64,000 nucleotides of DNA, from positions 2,666,001-2,730,000 of the forward strand of contig NZ_CP155449.1 in assembly GCF_040518285.1 (NCBI RefSeq), in the 5' to 3' direction. The notes below the pieces were generated by a model. It made no database searches. It was not told where the DNA came from and saw only the letters and a program-made list of their open reading frames with translations. The stretch is from Knoellia sp. S7-12 (lineage in GTDB: Bacteria > Actinomycetota > Actinomycetes > Actinomycetales > Dermatophilaceae). Positions 1 to 9,259 of this stretch are shown here, piece by piece (position 1 is the stretch's first letter; each line of letters opens with the position of its first letter). The position numbers and the translations under genes were made by a program.

Positions 1-1163
1 AGAAGTTCTGGCGAGGTGCTCCCAAGTTCGACAAGCTCGTCTTCCGGCACATCGATGATCAGGACGCGCAGGTCGAGGCGCTCAAGGCCGGCGAGGTCTC
101 CTTCGTCTCGGGCCTGACGTCGGCCCAGGCAACCTCCCTGGAGAGCGTCGACAACATCACCGTCAACAAGGCCTCGGGCAAGCGCTTCCAGGCCATCACC
201 ATCAACCCGGGCGCCAAGCTCCAGGACGGCACCGAGTTCGGTGACGGCAACAAGGCGCTCGAGGACCCTGTCGTCCGCGAGGCCCTGGTGCACACCATCG
301 ACCGCGAGGCGATCTACAAGACCGCTTACGGCGGCTTCGGTGAGGCCAACGGTGGCTACATCCCGTCCCGCTACAAGGACTACCACTGGGAGCCCACCGA
401 CGCCGAGCGCATCGGCTTCGACATCGCCAAGGCCAACCAGCTGCTCGACGGCGCCGGATACGCAAAGGGCTCCGACGGCATACGCGCCAAGGGCGGTCAG
501 AAGCTGTCCTTCCGCTTCAACGTGCACAACGACACCCCGCAGTACGTCCAGGCCGCCGAGATGATGCGCGAGTGGGCCAAGGAGGCGGGGATGGAGCTCA
601 AGGTCGAGCCGGTCTCCGAGGTCGGTGCCCTGCTCGACGCCGGGACCTACGACATCCTCACGACCGGCTGGAGCGTCAACCCGGACCCCGACTACATCCT
701 CGGGATCAACCGGTGCTCCGGACTGCCGGCGAAGATCGGCGGGCCCTACCTGTCGGACGCCTACTACTGCAATGCCGAGTACGACAAGCTCTATGCCCAG
801 CAGCTCGCCGAGCTCGACACCACCAAGCGCGCCGAGATCGTCAAGGAGATGCAGAAGGTCCTCTACAAGGACAACATCTTTGTGGTCTGGGGCTACGCGG
901 ACGCGCTGGAGGCCTTCCGCGGCGACGTCATCGAGAAGATGACCCCGCAGCCGGACCCGGGTGGCAACTACGACAGCCAGGACGGCTACTGGAGCTGGTG
1001 GTCGGCGCTCCCTGCCGGTACCAAGTCGGCGGCGGACTCGGGCGGCACCAGCGGCAACAGCGGTCTGATCCTCGGAGTCGGCGCGGGCGTGCTCGTGGCG
1101 CTCGGCGGAGCGCTCCTGCTCGTCCGCCGACGCGGCGGTGCCGCTGCGGACGAGCGGGAATAG
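1..1163 (+). CDS. ABC transporter substrate-binding protein, family 5 (C-terminal part)
   Basis: This is the last ~386 residues of an extracellular solute-binding protein of the peptide/nickel family (SBP_bac_5); the frame is open at the left edge, so the N-terminus lies outside the window. Family hallmarks are visible: the VREALVHTIDREAI helix, LLDGAGYAKG, the TTGWSVNPDPD stretch and a paired-cysteine loop near the end of the ligand domain. The protein ends with a Gly/Ser linker, a hydrophobic segment (LILGVGAGVLVALGGALLLV) and a basic tail, so it may be anchored by its C-terminus. It is followed seven bases later by the permease genes and would deliver oligopeptides or similar ligands to them. 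Confidence 0.92.
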   Translation, partial: KFWRGAPKFDKLVFRHIDDQDAQVEALKAGEVSFVSGLTSAQATSLESVDNITVNKASGKRFQAITINPGAKLQDGTEFGDGNKALEDPVVREALVHTIDREAIYKTAYGGFGEANGGYIPSRYKDYHWEPTDAERIGFDIAKANQLLDGAGYAKGSDGIRAKGGQKLSFRFNVHNDTPQYVQAAEMMREWAKEAGMELKVEPVSEVGALLDAGTYDILTTGWSVNPDPDYILGINRCSGLPAKIGGPYLSDAYYCNAEYDKLYAQQLAELDTTKRAEIVKEMQKVLYKDNIFVVWGYADALEAFRGDVIEKMTPQPDPGGNYDSQDGYWSWWSALPAGTKSAADSGGTSGNSGLILGVGAGVLVALGGALLLVRRRGGAAADERE

Positions 1164-1169
1164 GCCCGC

Positions 1170-2240
1170 ATGGCGGAAATCGTCCCGAGCGGCCTGGCCC
1201 CGCACCTCGAACAGGAGGTGCGGGACCAGCCCGTCGGCATGGCGGATGGACCCCGCAAACGGGACCGTGACGGCTTGCGCCGTACCGCGGCATACGTCGG
1301 TCAAAGGTTGCTTGGTGCAGCGGTCTCGCTGCTCGCGGTGATCTTCACCAGCTTCTTCCTGTTCCGGATCGTGCCGGGCGACCCCGTGCGGGTCATGACC
1401 CACGGGCGACCCGTGACCATCGAGCAGAAGGAAGCTCTCGCACGCGAGTTCGGGCTCGACAAACCGCTGCTCGAGCAGTTCGTGAGCTACCTGCTGGGGG
1501 TGCTCCGCTTCGACTTCGGCGAGTCGTTCCAGTACAACCGGCCCGTCCTGAGCATGGTTGGCGAACGGCTCGGACCCACCCTTCTGCTCGTCGGCGCCAG
1601 CCTCATCGTGTCCACCCTGCTCGGCTTCTGGCTGGGAGTGCAGGGTGCCTGGAAGCACGGCAGCACGGCCGACCGGGTCAACACCGGGGTTGCGCTGACG
1701 CTGTGGTCGGTGCCGAGCTTCTGGCTGGGCCTCATCCTCATCGTCGTCTTCGGCTCAGGGCTCGGATGGTTCCCGACCTCAGGGATGAAAACGCCCGGGG
1801 TGGAGGGTTTTGCGGCCGTCGTCGATATCGCGCACCACTTGGTGCTGCCCCTCGTGACGCTCGTCGCCGTGGTCTATGCCCAATACCTCATGGTGATGAG
1901 GTCCTCGCTCCTCGACGAAATGGGGTCCGACTACCTCGTGACCGCGCGTGCGAAGGGTCTGCGCGACAGCGAGGTCAAACGCCGGCATGCCGTGCCGAAC
2001 GCGTTGCTGCCGACCATGACCCTGATCTTCATCAATGTCGGCTTCGTGCTCTTCGGGGCCGTCCTCGTCGAGACGGTCTTCTCGTGGCCCGGGCTGGGCA
2101 AACTGTTCTATGAAGGGCTCAGCGTGCCGGACCTCCCGCTCGTCCAGGGCCTGTTCGTCATCTTCTCGGCGACCGTGATCCTGATGAACCTCATCTCCGA
2201 CCTGCTCTATCCCGTCATCGACCCGCGGGTGCGGCCGTGA
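1170..2240 (+). CDS. ABC transporter permease, DppB/OppB type
   Basis: Inner-membrane permease of a peptide-type importer. After a ~45-residue hydrophilic N-terminal extension come about six membrane segments. The cytoplasmic EAA-type loop for ATPase coupling is seen as TARAKGLRDSEVKRRHAVPN, followed by the family ending LISDLLYPVIDPRVR. The start at ATG 1170 is supported only by a weak AGG five bases upstream; an in-frame ATG at 1236 would remove most of the extension. The stop overlaps the next start by four bases (GTGA), so the two permeases are probably translationally coupled and form a heterodimer. Confidence 0.9.
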   Translation: MAEIVPSGLAPHLEQEVRDQPVGMADGPRKRDRDGLRRTAAYVGQRLLGAAVSLLAVIFTSFFLFRIVPGDPVRVMTHGRPVTIEQKEALAREFGLDKPLLEQFVSYLLGVLRFDFGESFQYNRPVLSMVGERLGPTLLLVGASLIVSTLLGFWLGVQGAWKHGSTADRVNTGVALTLWSVPSFWLGLILIVVFGSGLGWFPTSGMKTPGVEGFAAVVDIAHHLVLPLVTLVAVVYAQYLMVMRSSLLDEMGSDYLVTARAKGLRDSEVKRRHAVPNALLPTMTLIFINVGFVLFGAVLVETVFSWPGLGKLFYEGLSVPDLPLVQGLFVIFSATVILMNLISDLLYPVIDPRVRP

Positions 2241-3154
2241 GCACCGACGCAGCGGCCGCGACCGCCAGCCCGCGCCAGCTCACCTGGGCCCGCCGGCGCC
2301 GCGCGGTGGCCACCTTCTGGAACGAGTACCGCCGCAACCGCGCCGGGCTGTTCGGGCTGGCAGTGCTGGGGCTCTTCGTGTTGTCGGCCCTGCTTGTCCC
2401 GTGGCTCGTGGGTGAGGACGCACTCAGCGTCACCCGCCCGCCCGGCGAGCCGCTCCAGCCGCCGAGTGGCGAGTTCCTCCTCGGCACCGACCGGTCGGGT
2501 CGCTCCGTGCTGGACCTCGTGCTCTGGGGCTCCCGGGTGTCGCTGACCGTGGGCTTCGCCGCGACGTTCATCTCCATTGCGCTGGGCGGCGTCATCGGCA
2601 TCCTTGCCGGCCACTTCCACGGCTGGGCCTCGGCGGTGCTCCTGCGCATCACCGACTGGTTCCTCGTCATGCCCACCCTCGTGCTGGCCGTGGCGCTGGC
2701 CGCTGTCCTGGGTCGCAGCATGTCGACGATCATCATCGCGATCGGCGTCACCTCGTGGCCGACGACCGCGCGACTCGTCCGCGCGCAGACCCTCGCGGTT
2801 GAGGCGCGTCCCTACATTGAGCGGGCTCGCGCGCTGGGCGGTGGCCACTGGCACGTCATGTCCCGACACGTCCTGCCCAACGTCATGCCGATCGTCCTGG
2901 CGCAGACCACGCTGATGGTCGCCGGCGCGATCCTCACCGAGTCGACCGTCGCCTTCCTCGGGCTGGGCGACCCGACGATCCCGTCGTGGGGCAGCACCAT
3001 CCAGGCCGCCCGCGACGTCGGGGCGGTGAGCTCCGGCATGTGGTGGTACATCCTCCCGCCCGGTATCGCGATCGCCCTCGTGGCTCTGGCCTTCACCCTC
3101 TGCGGTCGCGCGATCGAGGGCGTACTCAACCCCCGATTGAGGAACCGCTCATGA
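2237..3154 (+). CDS. ABC transporter permease, DppC/OppC type
   Basis: Second permease of the same importer, 305 residues. The N-terminal region has the DppC signature order: a membrane helix, then a periplasmic stretch with PPSGEFLLGTDRSGRSVLDLVLWG, then the transport domain with an EAA loop (ERARALGGGHWHVMSRHVLPN). Starts at GTG 2237 inside the stop of the upstream permease and ends in an ATGA overlap with the first ATPase gene, placing it in a tight operon. Substrate specificity cannot be read from the permease. Confidence 0.91.
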   Translation: MSTDAAAATASPRQLTWARRRRAVATFWNEYRRNRAGLFGLAVLGLFVLSALLVPWLVGEDALSVTRPPGEPLQPPSGEFLLGTDRSGRSVLDLVLWGSRVSLTVGFAATFISIALGGVIGILAGHFHGWASAVLLRITDWFLVMPTLVLAVALAAVLGRSMSTIIIAIGVTSWPTTARLVRAQTLAVEARPYIERARALGGGHWHVMSRHVLPNVMPIVLAQTTLMVAGAILTESTVAFLGLGDPTIPSWGSTIQAARDVGAVSSGMWWYILPPGIAIALVALAFTLCGRAIEGVLNPRLRNRS

Positions 3155-4197
3155 CCGAGCCCCTGCTCTCCTTCGAGGGCCTCACGGTCACCTACCGCAG
3201 CCAAGGAGGTGATGTGCCGGCCGTGCGCGGTGTCGATCTCGAGTTGGCACGCGGCGAGAAACTCGGCGTCGCCGGCGAGTCCGGTTCGGGCAAGTCCACC
3301 CTCGCCCTCGCGCTCCTGCGCCTCCTGCCACCCACGGCGACCGTCACCGGGCGCGTCCTCCTCGATGGTGAGGATCTCCTTGCCATGAACTGGGGTCGAT
3401 TGCGCGCGGTGCGCTGGGCCGGCGCCTCGATCGTCTTCCAGGGGGCGATGCACTCCCTCAACCCGGTCCACACGATCGGCGATCAGATCGCCGAGCCGAT
3501 CCTGCTCCACGAGAAGGTCGGCGAGGCCGAGGCCTCCCGTCGGGTGGCGCAACTGCTGGACGAAGTCGGTATGCCGCCCGCTCGCGCGGGTGCCTATCCC
3601 CATGAGCTCTCGGGTGGGCAGCGGCAGCGGGTGATGATCGCGATGGCGCTCGCCTGCCGCCCCGAGTTGATCATCGCTGATGAGCCGACCACGGCTCTCG
3701 ACGTGATGATCCAGGCCCAGATCCTGGGCCTGATCGACGACCTCGTCGCCAGAACGGGGATCAGTCTGTTGATGATCAGCCATGACCTGTCCGTGCTCTC
3801 CGACGTCTGCGACCGACTCGCGATCATGTATGCCGGCCGGGTTGTCGAGGTGGGCCCTGCGGACGCGGTCCACCAGCGTGCGAAGCACCCCTACAGCTCG
3901 GCGCTGGCAGCAGCGTTCCCGACCGTCGGCGACCCCGCCTCGCGGCTGCGCCCGCGTGGGCTCGCCGGAGACCCGCCGGACCCGGCATCCCTGCCCACCG
4001 GGTGCACGTTCCACCCGCGCTGCCCGTCGCGTCGTGAGGTGTGCGACGTCGTCGACCCGCAGCTCTGGCCGGCGAGCGAGAACCACGATGCGGCCTGCGT
4101 GCTCGTCCTTCCCGACGAAGGGGCGTCGCTCGCCCGCGGCGACGAACACGACAACGCGGAACACGGCATACAGACCGAAGGCAGCGTGATGGGATGA
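3151..4197 (+). CDS. ABC transporter ATP-binding protein, DppD/OppD type
   Basis: Cytoplasmic ATPase, 348 residues. Walker A GESGSGKST, signature LSGGQRQRV, Walker B LIIADEPTTALD and the switch histidine in MISHDLSVL are all present. The C-terminal extension is the oligopeptide/dipeptide-type domain with the cysteine cluster CTFHPRCPSRREVC, which binds an Fe-S cluster in some family members. ATG 3151 is chosen because it makes the ATGA overlap with the upstream stop; the open frame extends further left but that sequence is the upstream gene read out of frame. Confidence 0.92.
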   Translation: MTEPLLSFEGLTVTYRSQGGDVPAVRGVDLELARGEKLGVAGESGSGKSTLALALLRLLPPTATVTGRVLLDGEDLLAMNWGRLRAVRWAGASIVFQGAMHSLNPVHTIGDQIAEPILLHEKVGEAEASRRVAQLLDEVGMPPARAGAYPHELSGGQRQRVMIAMALACRPELIIADEPTTALDVMIQAQILGLIDDLVARTGISLLMISHDLSVLSDVCDRLAIMYAGRVVEVGPADAVHQRAKHPYSSALAAAFPTVGDPASRLRPRGLAGDPPDPASLPTGCTFHPRCPSRREVCDVVDPQLWPASENHDAACVLVLPDEGASLARGDEHDNAEHGIQTEGSVMG

Positions 4198-5261
4198 CCA
4201 GCGAACTCGAGCCGCTCCTGTCGGCCAAAGAGCTCAGTGTCGAGTTCCCCGGCCGCCGGGGTGGGCGTCCTGCCCGCGCCGTCGACGGCGTGAACCTCGA
4301 CGTCCACGCGGGCGAGATCGTCGCCCTGGTCGGCGAGTCCGGGTGCGGCAAAACCACGCTGGCACGCGCGCTCCTGGGCCTGCAACGACCGACCGCGGGG
4401 CAGGTGGCCTATCGCGGCGCACCTCTGTCCTACAAGGGCAAGGCGCTCAAGGCCTACCGGCGCGAGGCGCAGTTGGTGCTGCAGGATCCCAGCGGCTCGC
4501 TCAACCCACGGCACACCGTCTATGAGGCGGTCGCCGAAGGCCTGCGCATCCACGGCGAAGGCGCCCATGAGCGCGAACGAGTAGCCGACGCGCTCTCGCG
4601 AGCCGGGCTGCGACCGCCTGAGCGCTTCTTCCTGCGCTATCCGCACGAGTTGTCGGGTGGCCAGCGGCAGCGCGTCGTCATCGCCGGCGCCCTGGTGCTC
4701 GACCCGGCCGTGATCATCGCCGACGAGCCGGTGGCCTCACTCGACGCGTCAGTGCGCGGCGAGATCCTGTCGCTGATGCTCGCGCTGCGCGATGACCTGG
4801 GGCTGGCGGCACTCGTGGTCACCCACGACCTGGGCCTCGCGTGGAACATCGCCGACCGCGTCGCCGTCATGTATCTCGGCCGGATCGTCGAGTCCGGCCC
4901 GGTCGAGAAGATCCTCACCGCACCGGAGCACCCCTACACCCAGGCGCTCCTGTCCGTGCTGCCAGAGGGCGGGGCGCCGGTCGTCCTGACGGGCGAGCCA
5001 CCGGACCCGACGCGCATCCCCGGAGGATGCCGATTCCACGTGCGTTGCCAGGTGCTGGCCTCGGGCGAGGCCGACGCCGTGGGCGTGTCCACGCAGTGCC
5101 GAACCGTGGACCCCGAGGTGCTGGCAGGTGGAATCGGCACCCAGGTGGCCTGCCATGTCGCCCTCGAGCGGCGCGGTGCGGACGCGACACCACGACCAGA
5201 CGAGAGGGCAGGCGTGGAGCCAGGAGTGCGGTCAGGCGAGGGCGGGGTCGTCCAGCACTAG
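4194..5261 (+). CDS. ABC transporter ATP-binding protein, DppF/OppF type
   Basis: Partner ATPase, 355 residues, starting in an ATGA overlap with the preceding ATPase. Walker A GESGCGKTT, signature LSGGQRQRV, Walker B VIIADEPVASLD and the H-loop VVTHDLGLA are intact. The oligopeptide C-terminal extension is present (GGCRFHVRC then a later CRTV and C), but spaced unlike its partner. It closes the five-gene importer operon. Its last 30 bases overlap the 3' end of the convergent LD-carboxypeptidase gene. Confidence 0.91.
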   Translation: MTSELEPLLSAKELSVEFPGRRGGRPARAVDGVNLDVHAGEIVALVGESGCGKTTLARALLGLQRPTAGQVAYRGAPLSYKGKALKAYRREAQLVLQDPSGSLNPRHTVYEAVAEGLRIHGEGAHERERVADALSRAGLRPPERFFLRYPHELSGGQRQRVVIAGALVLDPAVIIADEPVASLDASVRGEILSLMLALRDDLGLAALVVTHDLGLAWNIADRVAVMYLGRIVESGPVEKILTAPEHPYTQALLSVLPEGGAPVVLTGEPPDPTRIPGGCRFHVRCQVLASGEADAVGVSTQCRTVDPEVLAGGIGTQVACHVALERRGADATPRPDERAGVEPGVRSGEGGVVQH

Positions 5262-6194
5262 CGTGCCCGTGTCGGCGTCGAGAGTTGCAGTGACGCCGAG
5301 CGGCACGGTCAGGGTGCTCCCGCAGTGACCGAAACCCAGGTCCCAGAGGATCGGCACGCCGAGCCCGCCCAAGCGGTCGCGCACCAGGTCTTCCACTGGT
5401 TCGCACCCCTGCCAGGAACCGACCGCCACCCCGGCCACCCCCTCGAGCCAGCCCGAACGCAGCAGGTGGGTCAGGTAGCCGTCGATTCGGTAGGCCTTCT
5501 CGTCGACGTCCTCCAACAACAGGATTCCCCCAGCCGCTGAGGGGTGGCCGGTCGGAGTGCCGATCTCAGCGGCCAGCAGGCTGAGGCAGCCTCCGACGGT
5601 CACACCGCGCGCTCGCCCGGGGAGCAGCGAACGCGCCTTGTCGGAGGTCAGACTCTGCGTCGCGTCGGGCTCGAAGAGGGTGAGGCGCAGGTGTTCGGCG
5701 CTGCTCGCGTCATTGACGAAGACCTCGGTCGCCACCATCGGAGCGTGCAGGGTGACGAGGCCAAGGTGGGTCGCGACAGCGGAGTGCAGCGCGGTGATGT
5801 CGCTGTAGCCAGCCAGCACCTTGGGCCCGGCGGCGCGCATCTCCTCCCAGTCGAGGTGCTCCAGAATCCGCTGCACGCCATAGCCACCGCGTGCGCAGAG
5901 CACCGCAGCCACCGACGGGTCGCACCAGGCCTCCTGCAGATCCCGTGCCCGAGCCTCGTCGTCGTCGGCGAGATAGGTGAACCGGTCGGAGCGGGCACCT
6001 GCGCTGGGTGCGACATCCACCTCCAGCCCCCAGTCCCGAAGCATTGCCACCCCGGCCGCGATCCGGTCCCGAGGTGACGAACCACTCGGCGAGACAACCA
6101 CGACGCGGTCGCCGGCCACGAGTCGCGCAGGACGCGTCAGCTCCCGAACGGGCGTCGGGGCTGTCGGGCGGACGGATGCGCCACTTGGGGTCAC
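5232..6194 (-). CDS. LD-carboxypeptidase (peptidase family S66)
   Basis: Serine peptidase of the LdcA/MccF family, which cleaves the L,D bond of the tetrapeptide in recycled murein or inactivates peptide-nucleotide toxins. The nucleophile elbow GYSD, the preceding ARGGYG loop, the Glu-containing LEDVDEKAYRIDGYLTH stretch and the late FGHC histidine make up the expected Ser-Glu-His set. GTG 6194 is preferred because AGGAG lies five bases upstream; the longer frame to 6281 has no ribosome site. It converges on the ABC operon with a 30-base overlap. Confidence 0.88.
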   Translation of the reverse strand: MTPSGASVRPTAPTPVRELTRPARLVAGDRVVVVSPSGSSPRDRIAAGVAMLRDWGLEVDVAPSAGARSDRFTYLADDDEARARDLQEAWCDPSVAAVLCARGGYGVQRILEHLDWEEMRAAGPKVLAGYSDITALHSAVATHLGLVTLHAPMVATEVFVNDASSAEHLRLTLFEPDATQSLTSDKARSLLPGRARGVTVGGCLSLLAAEIGTPTGHPSAAGGILLLEDVDEKAYRIDGYLTHLLRSGWLEGVAGVAVGSWQGCEPVEDLVRDRLGGLGVPILWDLGFGHCGSTLTVPLGVTATLDADTGTLVLDDPALA

Positions 6195-6324
6195 CGGATC
6201 TCCTCTTGACGGGTCTGCGGCAAGCATCGCAGCAGACGGATTCGCAGGGCGGCAGCGACGCGGGTCGCGGGTCGCGGGCATCAGGACCCGCTCAACCTCG
6301 CACGACGCGTCCTATGCTCGCTCC

Positions 6325-6813
6325 ATGACGGGTTCGGACGGCGCTAGTCCCGGCCAAGGCGGAGTTGTCCCCTTTCGCCTGTGGCCCCCGGTCGCCATGG
6401 GCGCTCCCCTGCTGGTGGGTGCACTGCTCACCGGGCTGGCCGGCGACCCGTTTCAGTTGGGTGGCTGGCGCGTTCCGCTCGGCTGGCTGCTGGTCGTGGT
6501 GTTCGTGCTGTGGAACGGCTGGGCACTCGTGATGTTCCAGCGTCACCGCACCGGCCTCCTACCGGGCCAGGAGACCCGAGTCATCATGAGCTCTGGCCCG
6601 TTCGCCGTGTCACGCAACCCGTTGTACGTCGGCATGCTCGCGCTGTACGTCGGGCTGGCACTGCTCATCCCGTCAGCGTGGGCGCTGCTGGCGACCCCGG
6701 CGGCGGCCCTACTGGTGCTCTGGGGCGCCATCCTCCCCGAGGAGAAGTTCCTCTCCCACGAGTTCGGCAGCGCGTACGACAACTACGCCCGGCGGGTACG
6801 CCGCTGGCTGTGA
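6325..6813 (+). CDS. Isoprenylcysteine carboxyl methyltransferase-like membrane protein
   Basis: A 162-residue integral membrane protein with about four hydrophobic segments. The C-terminal half carries the ICMT/PEMT-type SAM-binding pattern: SGPFAVSRNPLYVGML followed by a helix, then EEKFLSHEFGSAYDNYARRVRRW. Homologues methylate lipids or small molecules; the substrate here is unknown. No Shine-Dalgarno is seen, but TATGCT ends six bases before ATG 6325, so the transcript is probably leaderless. Confidence 0.85.
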   Translation: MTGSDGASPGQGGVVPFRLWPPVAMGAPLLVGALLTGLAGDPFQLGGWRVPLGWLLVVVFVLWNGWALVMFQRHRTGLLPGQETRVIMSSGPFAVSRNPLYVGMLALYVGLALLIPSAWALLATPAAALLVLWGAILPEEKFLSHEFGSAYDNYARRVRRWL

Positions 6814-6835
6814 CGCCGCTGGCCGACCTGCCCGC

Positions 6836-7630
6836 TCAGAGGCGCTCGCGCAGCCAGGCGAAGTCGGCCTGGTGCTCGTCGGCGCCACCGGGCGTCTCGC
6901 ACACCACCGGCGCGCCGGCCGATCGGACCACACCCGCCAGCAGGTCGGCGTCGATCTGACCCGCGCCGAAGTTGGCGTGCCGGTCGGCGCCCGAGTCGAA
7001 CGAGTCACGGCTGTCGTTGCAGTGGACGAGGTCGATGCGGCCCGTGATCGCGAGGATGTCGTCGACGACCGTGTCGAGCTTGTTGCCACCGGCGTGGGCG
7101 TGGCAGGTGTCGAGGCAGAAGCCGACCCGGTCGGACTGCGACGCCGAACCGATGGCGTCCCACACCCCGGCGATGCGCTCGAGGTAGCGGGCCATCGCGT
7201 TGTCACCTCCCGCGGTGTTCTCAAGGAGGAGCGGAAGCTTGAGGTCGGTCGCCTCGATGGCCTTGCGCCAGTTGTCGAATCCGACCGCCGCGTCGTCGGT
7301 CTTGCCCACGTGTCCGCCATGGACGATCAGGCCCTTGGCGCCGATCTCGGCAGCGGCGTCGACGTGCTGCTGGAGCAGCTTGCGGGACGGGATGCGGATC
7401 CGATTGTTCGTCGTCGCGACGTTGATGATGTAGGGCGCATGGACGTACAACGCAACCCCAGCGGCCTCGGCGTCCGCACGCAGAGCGGCTGCTCCCCCGG
7501 CATACCGGATCTCTGGTCCTTTGTATCCCTGAGGGTCACCGAGGAAGAACTGGACCAGCGTCGTGCCGCGAGCAGCGGCTTCGGCGAGGGGGTCGGTCTG
7601 GTCGACGTGGGCACCGATGCTGAGACTCAT
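6836..7630 (-). CDS. nfo: Deoxyribonuclease IV (AP endonuclease)
   Basis: TIM-barrel endonuclease IV, 264 residues, which nicks 5' of abasic sites in base-excision repair. The zinc ligands of the family can be placed: [14 protein letters not shown], the Glu in [26 protein letters not shown] followed by DRHANFGAG, and the late CETPGG. ATG 7630 is chosen rather than GTG 7636 because a TAGACT hexamer ends seven bases upstream and no ribosome site exists. It follows the monooxygenase gene by ten bases. Confidence 0.9.
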   Translation of the reverse strand: MSLSIGAHVDQTDPLAEAAARGTTLVQFFLGDPQGYKGPEIRYAGGAAALRADAEAAGVALYVHAPYIINVATTNNRIRIPSRKLLQQHVDAAAEIGAKGLIVHGGHVGKTDDAAVGFDNWRKAIEATDLKLPLLLENTAGGDNAMARYLERIAGVWDAIGSASQSDRVGFCLDTCHAHAGGNKLDTVVDDILAITGRIDLVHCNDSRDSFDSGADRHANFGAGQIDADLLAGVVRSAGAPVVCETPGGADEHQADFAWLRERL

Positions 7631-7637
7631 GAGCACC

Positions 7638-7643
7638 AGTCTA
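7638..7643 (-). promoter_or_regulatory. -10 hexamer TAGACT for nfo
   Basis: TAGACT on the minus strand, seven bases before nfo ATG 7630. Its first three bases (7643-7641) are the TAG stop codon of the upstream monooxygenase gene, so nfo may be transcribed separately as a leaderless message. The -35 region would lie inside the monooxygenase coding sequence. Inferred from the pattern only. Confidence 0.5.
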
Positions 7644-9137
7644 GGAACGACCGGTGTCAGTCCCCACCATCACGAAGGGTCGGACCATGAGGGGCGCAAA
7701 CTCGAGCGTGCCGTCATCGACACGACGCCGGGACATGAGCCGGAGGTCATGGAAGTAGTTCTGGCGCACCGTCCACGGCTTCGTCGTGCCCTGCTTCGGG
7801 AAGAGGTGGCGGGAGCGCTCGACATAGCCCGACGAGAGCTCGAAGGGCGGCTCGCCGTCCTCGATCTCGCCGTCGAGCCGCGGTGTCGCCGTGGCGGCAC
7901 CCGTCTGCGCCATGCGCGCGAGCACCGCGCACACGTAGCGGGACGTGAGGTCGGCCCGCAACGTCCAAGAGTTGTTGGTGTAGCCCAGGCAGACCGCGAG
8001 GTTGGGCACTCCCCCGAACATCGCGCCCTTGTAGAAGTAGCGCTCGTTCGGCGCGAACGTCGCACCGTCCATGGTGAAGGTGATGCCACCAGCCACCTCG
8101 ATCCGCAGCCCCGTCGCCGTGATGATCGCGTCGGCCTCGAGCTCCTCACCGCTCGAGAGCCGGATGCCGGTGCGCGTGAACTGCGCGACCGTGTCGGTGA
8201 CGACGGATGCCCTCTCGTCACGCACGGCCGCGAGGAAGTCGCCATCGGGGACCACGCACAACCGCTGGTCCCAGGGGTCATAGGTCGGGGTGAAGTGATC
8301 GCGCACGGCCGCGGACCCGACGAAGCGGGCATTCAGGGAAGCAATCCCCCTGCGGACGGGCCCGGGGAAACGCTGAGCCGCTTCATAGAGACCGACGTTC
8401 TGCACGACGTTCTTGGCCCGGATCGCTCGATGGGCCGCCCGCGCGGGCAGGACCCGCCGCAGCCCGTTGCCGACAACATCCGTGCCGGGCAACGGAAGGA
8501 CATAGGTGGGGCTGCGCTGGAGCATCGTCACGTGGGCCGCGCCCTGGTCCGCGAGCGCGGGCACGAGCGTCACCGCAGTCGCACCGGAGCCGATGACGAC
8601 GATGCGTTTGCCCTTGGCCTTGAACGCCTCGGGCCAGAACTGCGGATGGATGATCGGCCCGTCGAACTCGGCCCGTCCCGGGAAGTCGACGACGTGACCG
8701 GTGTCGTAGGAGAAGTAGCCGGTGCAGATGTAGAGGAACGATGCGGTGTGCTCGATCAGCCCGTCAACCGTCTCGGACTTCACCGTCCAGCGTCCGGTGC
8801 CCGAGGACCACCCCGCCGCGATGACCCGCTGCCCGTAGTGGATCCGCTCCTCGACCCCGAATTCGCCGGCGGTGTCGCGGATGTAGTCCCGGATCGACTC
8901 ACCAGAAGCGAGCACGTCGGTCCCGGTCCACGGTCGGAAGGGGTAACTGAAGGTGAAGACGTCCGAGTCAGACCGGATCCCGGGATACCTGAACAGATCC
9001 CAGGTCCCACCGCTGGACTGGCGCGACTCGAGGATCGCGAAGGACCGGTCGGGATTGAGTTGGGTGAGGCGGCAGGCTGCGCCCACGCCGGACAGACCCG
9101 CGCCGACGATGAGGACGTCGACATGGAGGCTCTTCAT
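7641..9137 (-). CDS. FAD-dependent monooxygenase (flavin-containing/Baeyer-Villiger type)
   Basis: A 498-residue flavoprotein with an N-terminal FAD-binding Rossmann loop ([14 protein letters not shown]) and a second NADPH-type loop near residue 190 ([18 protein letters not shown]). Between them sits the [11 protein letters not shown] stretch typical of class B monooxygenases such as MymA/EthA relatives. It would oxygenate ketones or similar small molecules in the cytoplasm; the substrate is unknown. ATG 9137 has GGGAG eight bases upstream. It is upstream of nfo on the same strand. Confidence 0.88.
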   Translation of the reverse strand: MKSLHVDVLIVGAGLSGVGAACRLTQLNPDRSFAILESRQSSGGTWDLFRYPGIRSDSDVFTFSYPFRPWTGTDVLASGESIRDYIRDTAGEFGVEERIHYGQRVIAAGWSSGTGRWTVKSETVDGLIEHTASFLYICTGYFSYDTGHVVDFPGRAEFDGPIIHPQFWPEAFKAKGKRIVVIGSGATAVTLVPALADQGAAHVTMLQRSPTYVLPLPGTDVVGNGLRRVLPARAAHRAIRAKNVVQNVGLYEAAQRFPGPVRRGIASLNARFVGSAAVRDHFTPTYDPWDQRLCVVPDGDFLAAVRDERASVVTDTVAQFTRTGIRLSSGEELEADAIITATGLRIEVAGGITFTMDGATFAPNERYFYKGAMFGGVPNLAVCLGYTNNSWTLRADLTSRYVCAVLARMAQTGAATATPRLDGEIEDGEPPFELSSGYVERSRHLFPKQGTTKPWTVRQNYFHDLRLMSRRRVDDGTLEFAPLMVRPFVMVGTDTGRS

Positions 9138-9259
9138 CGAGGGAACTCCCGTGTGGGCGGCGAAACGCAGGCCACCATGAGACCACGAAAAGACGTGTCG
9201 TCGCACCGTGGGAGCATGAGGCCTCAGTCACGACCACCGCCAATCATCAGGACCCCTGC

